Of a stretch of 64,000 nucleotides of DNA, positions 63,435 to 64,000 are shown one piece after another. The notes under the pieces were generated by a model. The model saw only the letters and a program-made list of their open reading frames with translations. It had not been told where the DNA came from and searched no databases. The number at the start of each line of letters is the position of its first letter. The first letter of the stretch is position 1. Both the position numbers and the translations under genes were made by a program. Source of the stretch: Shewanella algidipiscicola (GTDB lineage: Bacteria; Pseudomonadota; Gammaproteobacteria; Enterobacterales; Shewanellaceae); NCBI RefSeq assembly GCF_003605125.1, contig NZ_QPQT01000005.1:62001-126000 (forward strand), read 5' to 3'.

Positions 63435-64000
63435 TTATAGCTTATAGTTGGCGCCTAAGAAGAATGCCCGTCCATTGGTGTCATATAGACCAGCACCATC
63501 ATAAACATAAGGGTTACGTGGCGGTGTAATATCAAACGCATTCTTCACACCAAAGCGAAGAGATAGCGAATCGCTGAAATCATACGAACCCGTAAAGTCC
63601 CAAACGGTATGCGATGGAATATCGTTATAGTTGTTGTTTTCTGGCTGCCAATCATTACTAGCAACGGCTGAATGACGGTAGTTGGATCTTGCTTCTAAAC
63701 TAAGCGCATCATATTGCCAACCTAGGCTAAACATCGCCTTCCAGCGTGGATCTGTGTATTCACCCACATCAACTTGCAGATCAGCGTCAAATCCTGTTGG
63801 ATTGTATTCCCACTTTTCAAGATAAGTGGCAATCACATGGACTCTAAAATCACCAAAGCTGTCAGTTGGGATATCATACTGACCTTCAATATCTACACCT
63901 TTAACATCGAAAGAAGCTGAGTTAACAGGAGCTTGCACGAAATCGATAATATCACCAGTGGTGTCATCTCGAGTAAATAGATCACAATAAACGTTATCTA
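63435..64000 (-). CDS. TonB-dependent receptor, C-terminal fragment
   Basis: The last about 187 codons of an outer-membrane TonB-dependent receptor; the frame is open through the right window edge (upstream it reads VYCDLFTRDDTTGDIIDFVQ, the usual pre-terminal region). The barrel ends DTNGRAFFLGANYKL, a typical receptor C-terminus, with SLRFGVKNAFDITPPRNPYVYDG before it (the loop often seen in siderophore-independent, carbohydrate- or peptide-type receptors). The substrate cannot be told from this part. A strong terminator follows. Confidence 0.9.
   Translation of the reverse strand, partial: DNVYCDLFTRDDTTGDIIDFVQAPVNSASFDVKGVDIEGQYDIPTDSFGDFRVHVIATYLEKWEYNPTGFDADLQVDVGEYTDPRWKAMFSLGWQYDALSLEARSNYRHSAVASNDWQPENNNYNDIPSHTVWDFTGSYDFSDSLSLRFGVKNAFDITPPRNPYVYDGAGLYDTNGRAFFLGANYKL

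Overview
The window reads as chromosomal DNA of a marine, EPA-producing Shewanella (Gammaproteobacteria, Alteromonadales). The evidence is a complete pfaR-pfaA-pfaB-pfaC-pfaD polyunsaturated fatty acid synthase cluster with a linked phosphopantetheinyl transferase, an OmcA/MtrC-type decaheme cytochrome, DUF families common in Shewanella (DUF3549, DUF3301, DUF3718, DUF3192), and a standard gammaproteobacterial housekeeping block. No rRNA, tRNA, CRISPR array or intact insertion sequence was seen. Both edges cut a gene: lpxD on the left and a TonB-dependent receptor on the right.

1-10.95 kb (minus strand): translation and envelope block rpsB-tsf-pyrH-frr-uppS-cdsA-dxr-rseP-bamA-skp-lpxD, with an S2-type rpsB leader and several hairpins between genes. 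11-17.4 kb: map, glnD, dapD (plus), a DUF3718 protein, and purU (minus). A 265-bp MITE-like element sits exactly on the glnD stop codon. 17.4-21.2 kb (minus): yqcC-truC-yqcA followed by a PTS EIICB gene. 21.3-29.1 kb: small conserved genes, syd and queF. The 22.8-24.06 kb part looks empty of genes but encodes two tandem CsrB-type, CsrA-sequestering RNAs on the minus strand, each with a well-matched UvrY/GacA box upstream.

29.2-40.6 kb: pfaE-type phosphopantetheinyl transferase, flavohemoglobin hmp with overlapping NsrR/FNR-type sites, RidA, a DUF985 cupin, the decaheme cytochrome, a 23-copy heptanucleotide repeat, a RIO1-like kinase, an EF-G-like GTPase and a small lipoprotein. 41.0-59.5 kb: the PUFA synthase. 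PfaR, PfaA, PfaB and PfaC are joined by 1-base stop/start overlaps. PfaA has five near-identical ACPs, PfaB an acyltransferase, PfaC KS-CLF and two FabA-type dehydratases, and PfaD the enoyl reductase. PfaE would phosphopantetheinylate the ACPs. 59.6-64 kb: a penicillin-acylase-family hydrolase, a small zinc-ribbon protein, an orphan ModA-like binding protein and the TonB receptor fragment.

The observations most worth following are the tandem Csr RNA pair with its UvrY boxes, the mobile element that supplies the glnD stop codon, the heptamer repeat, the IS481-transposase-like architecture of PfaR, the in-frame amber codon in the Mpo1-like gene, and the unexplained perfect hairpins, including one between pfaC and pfaD.
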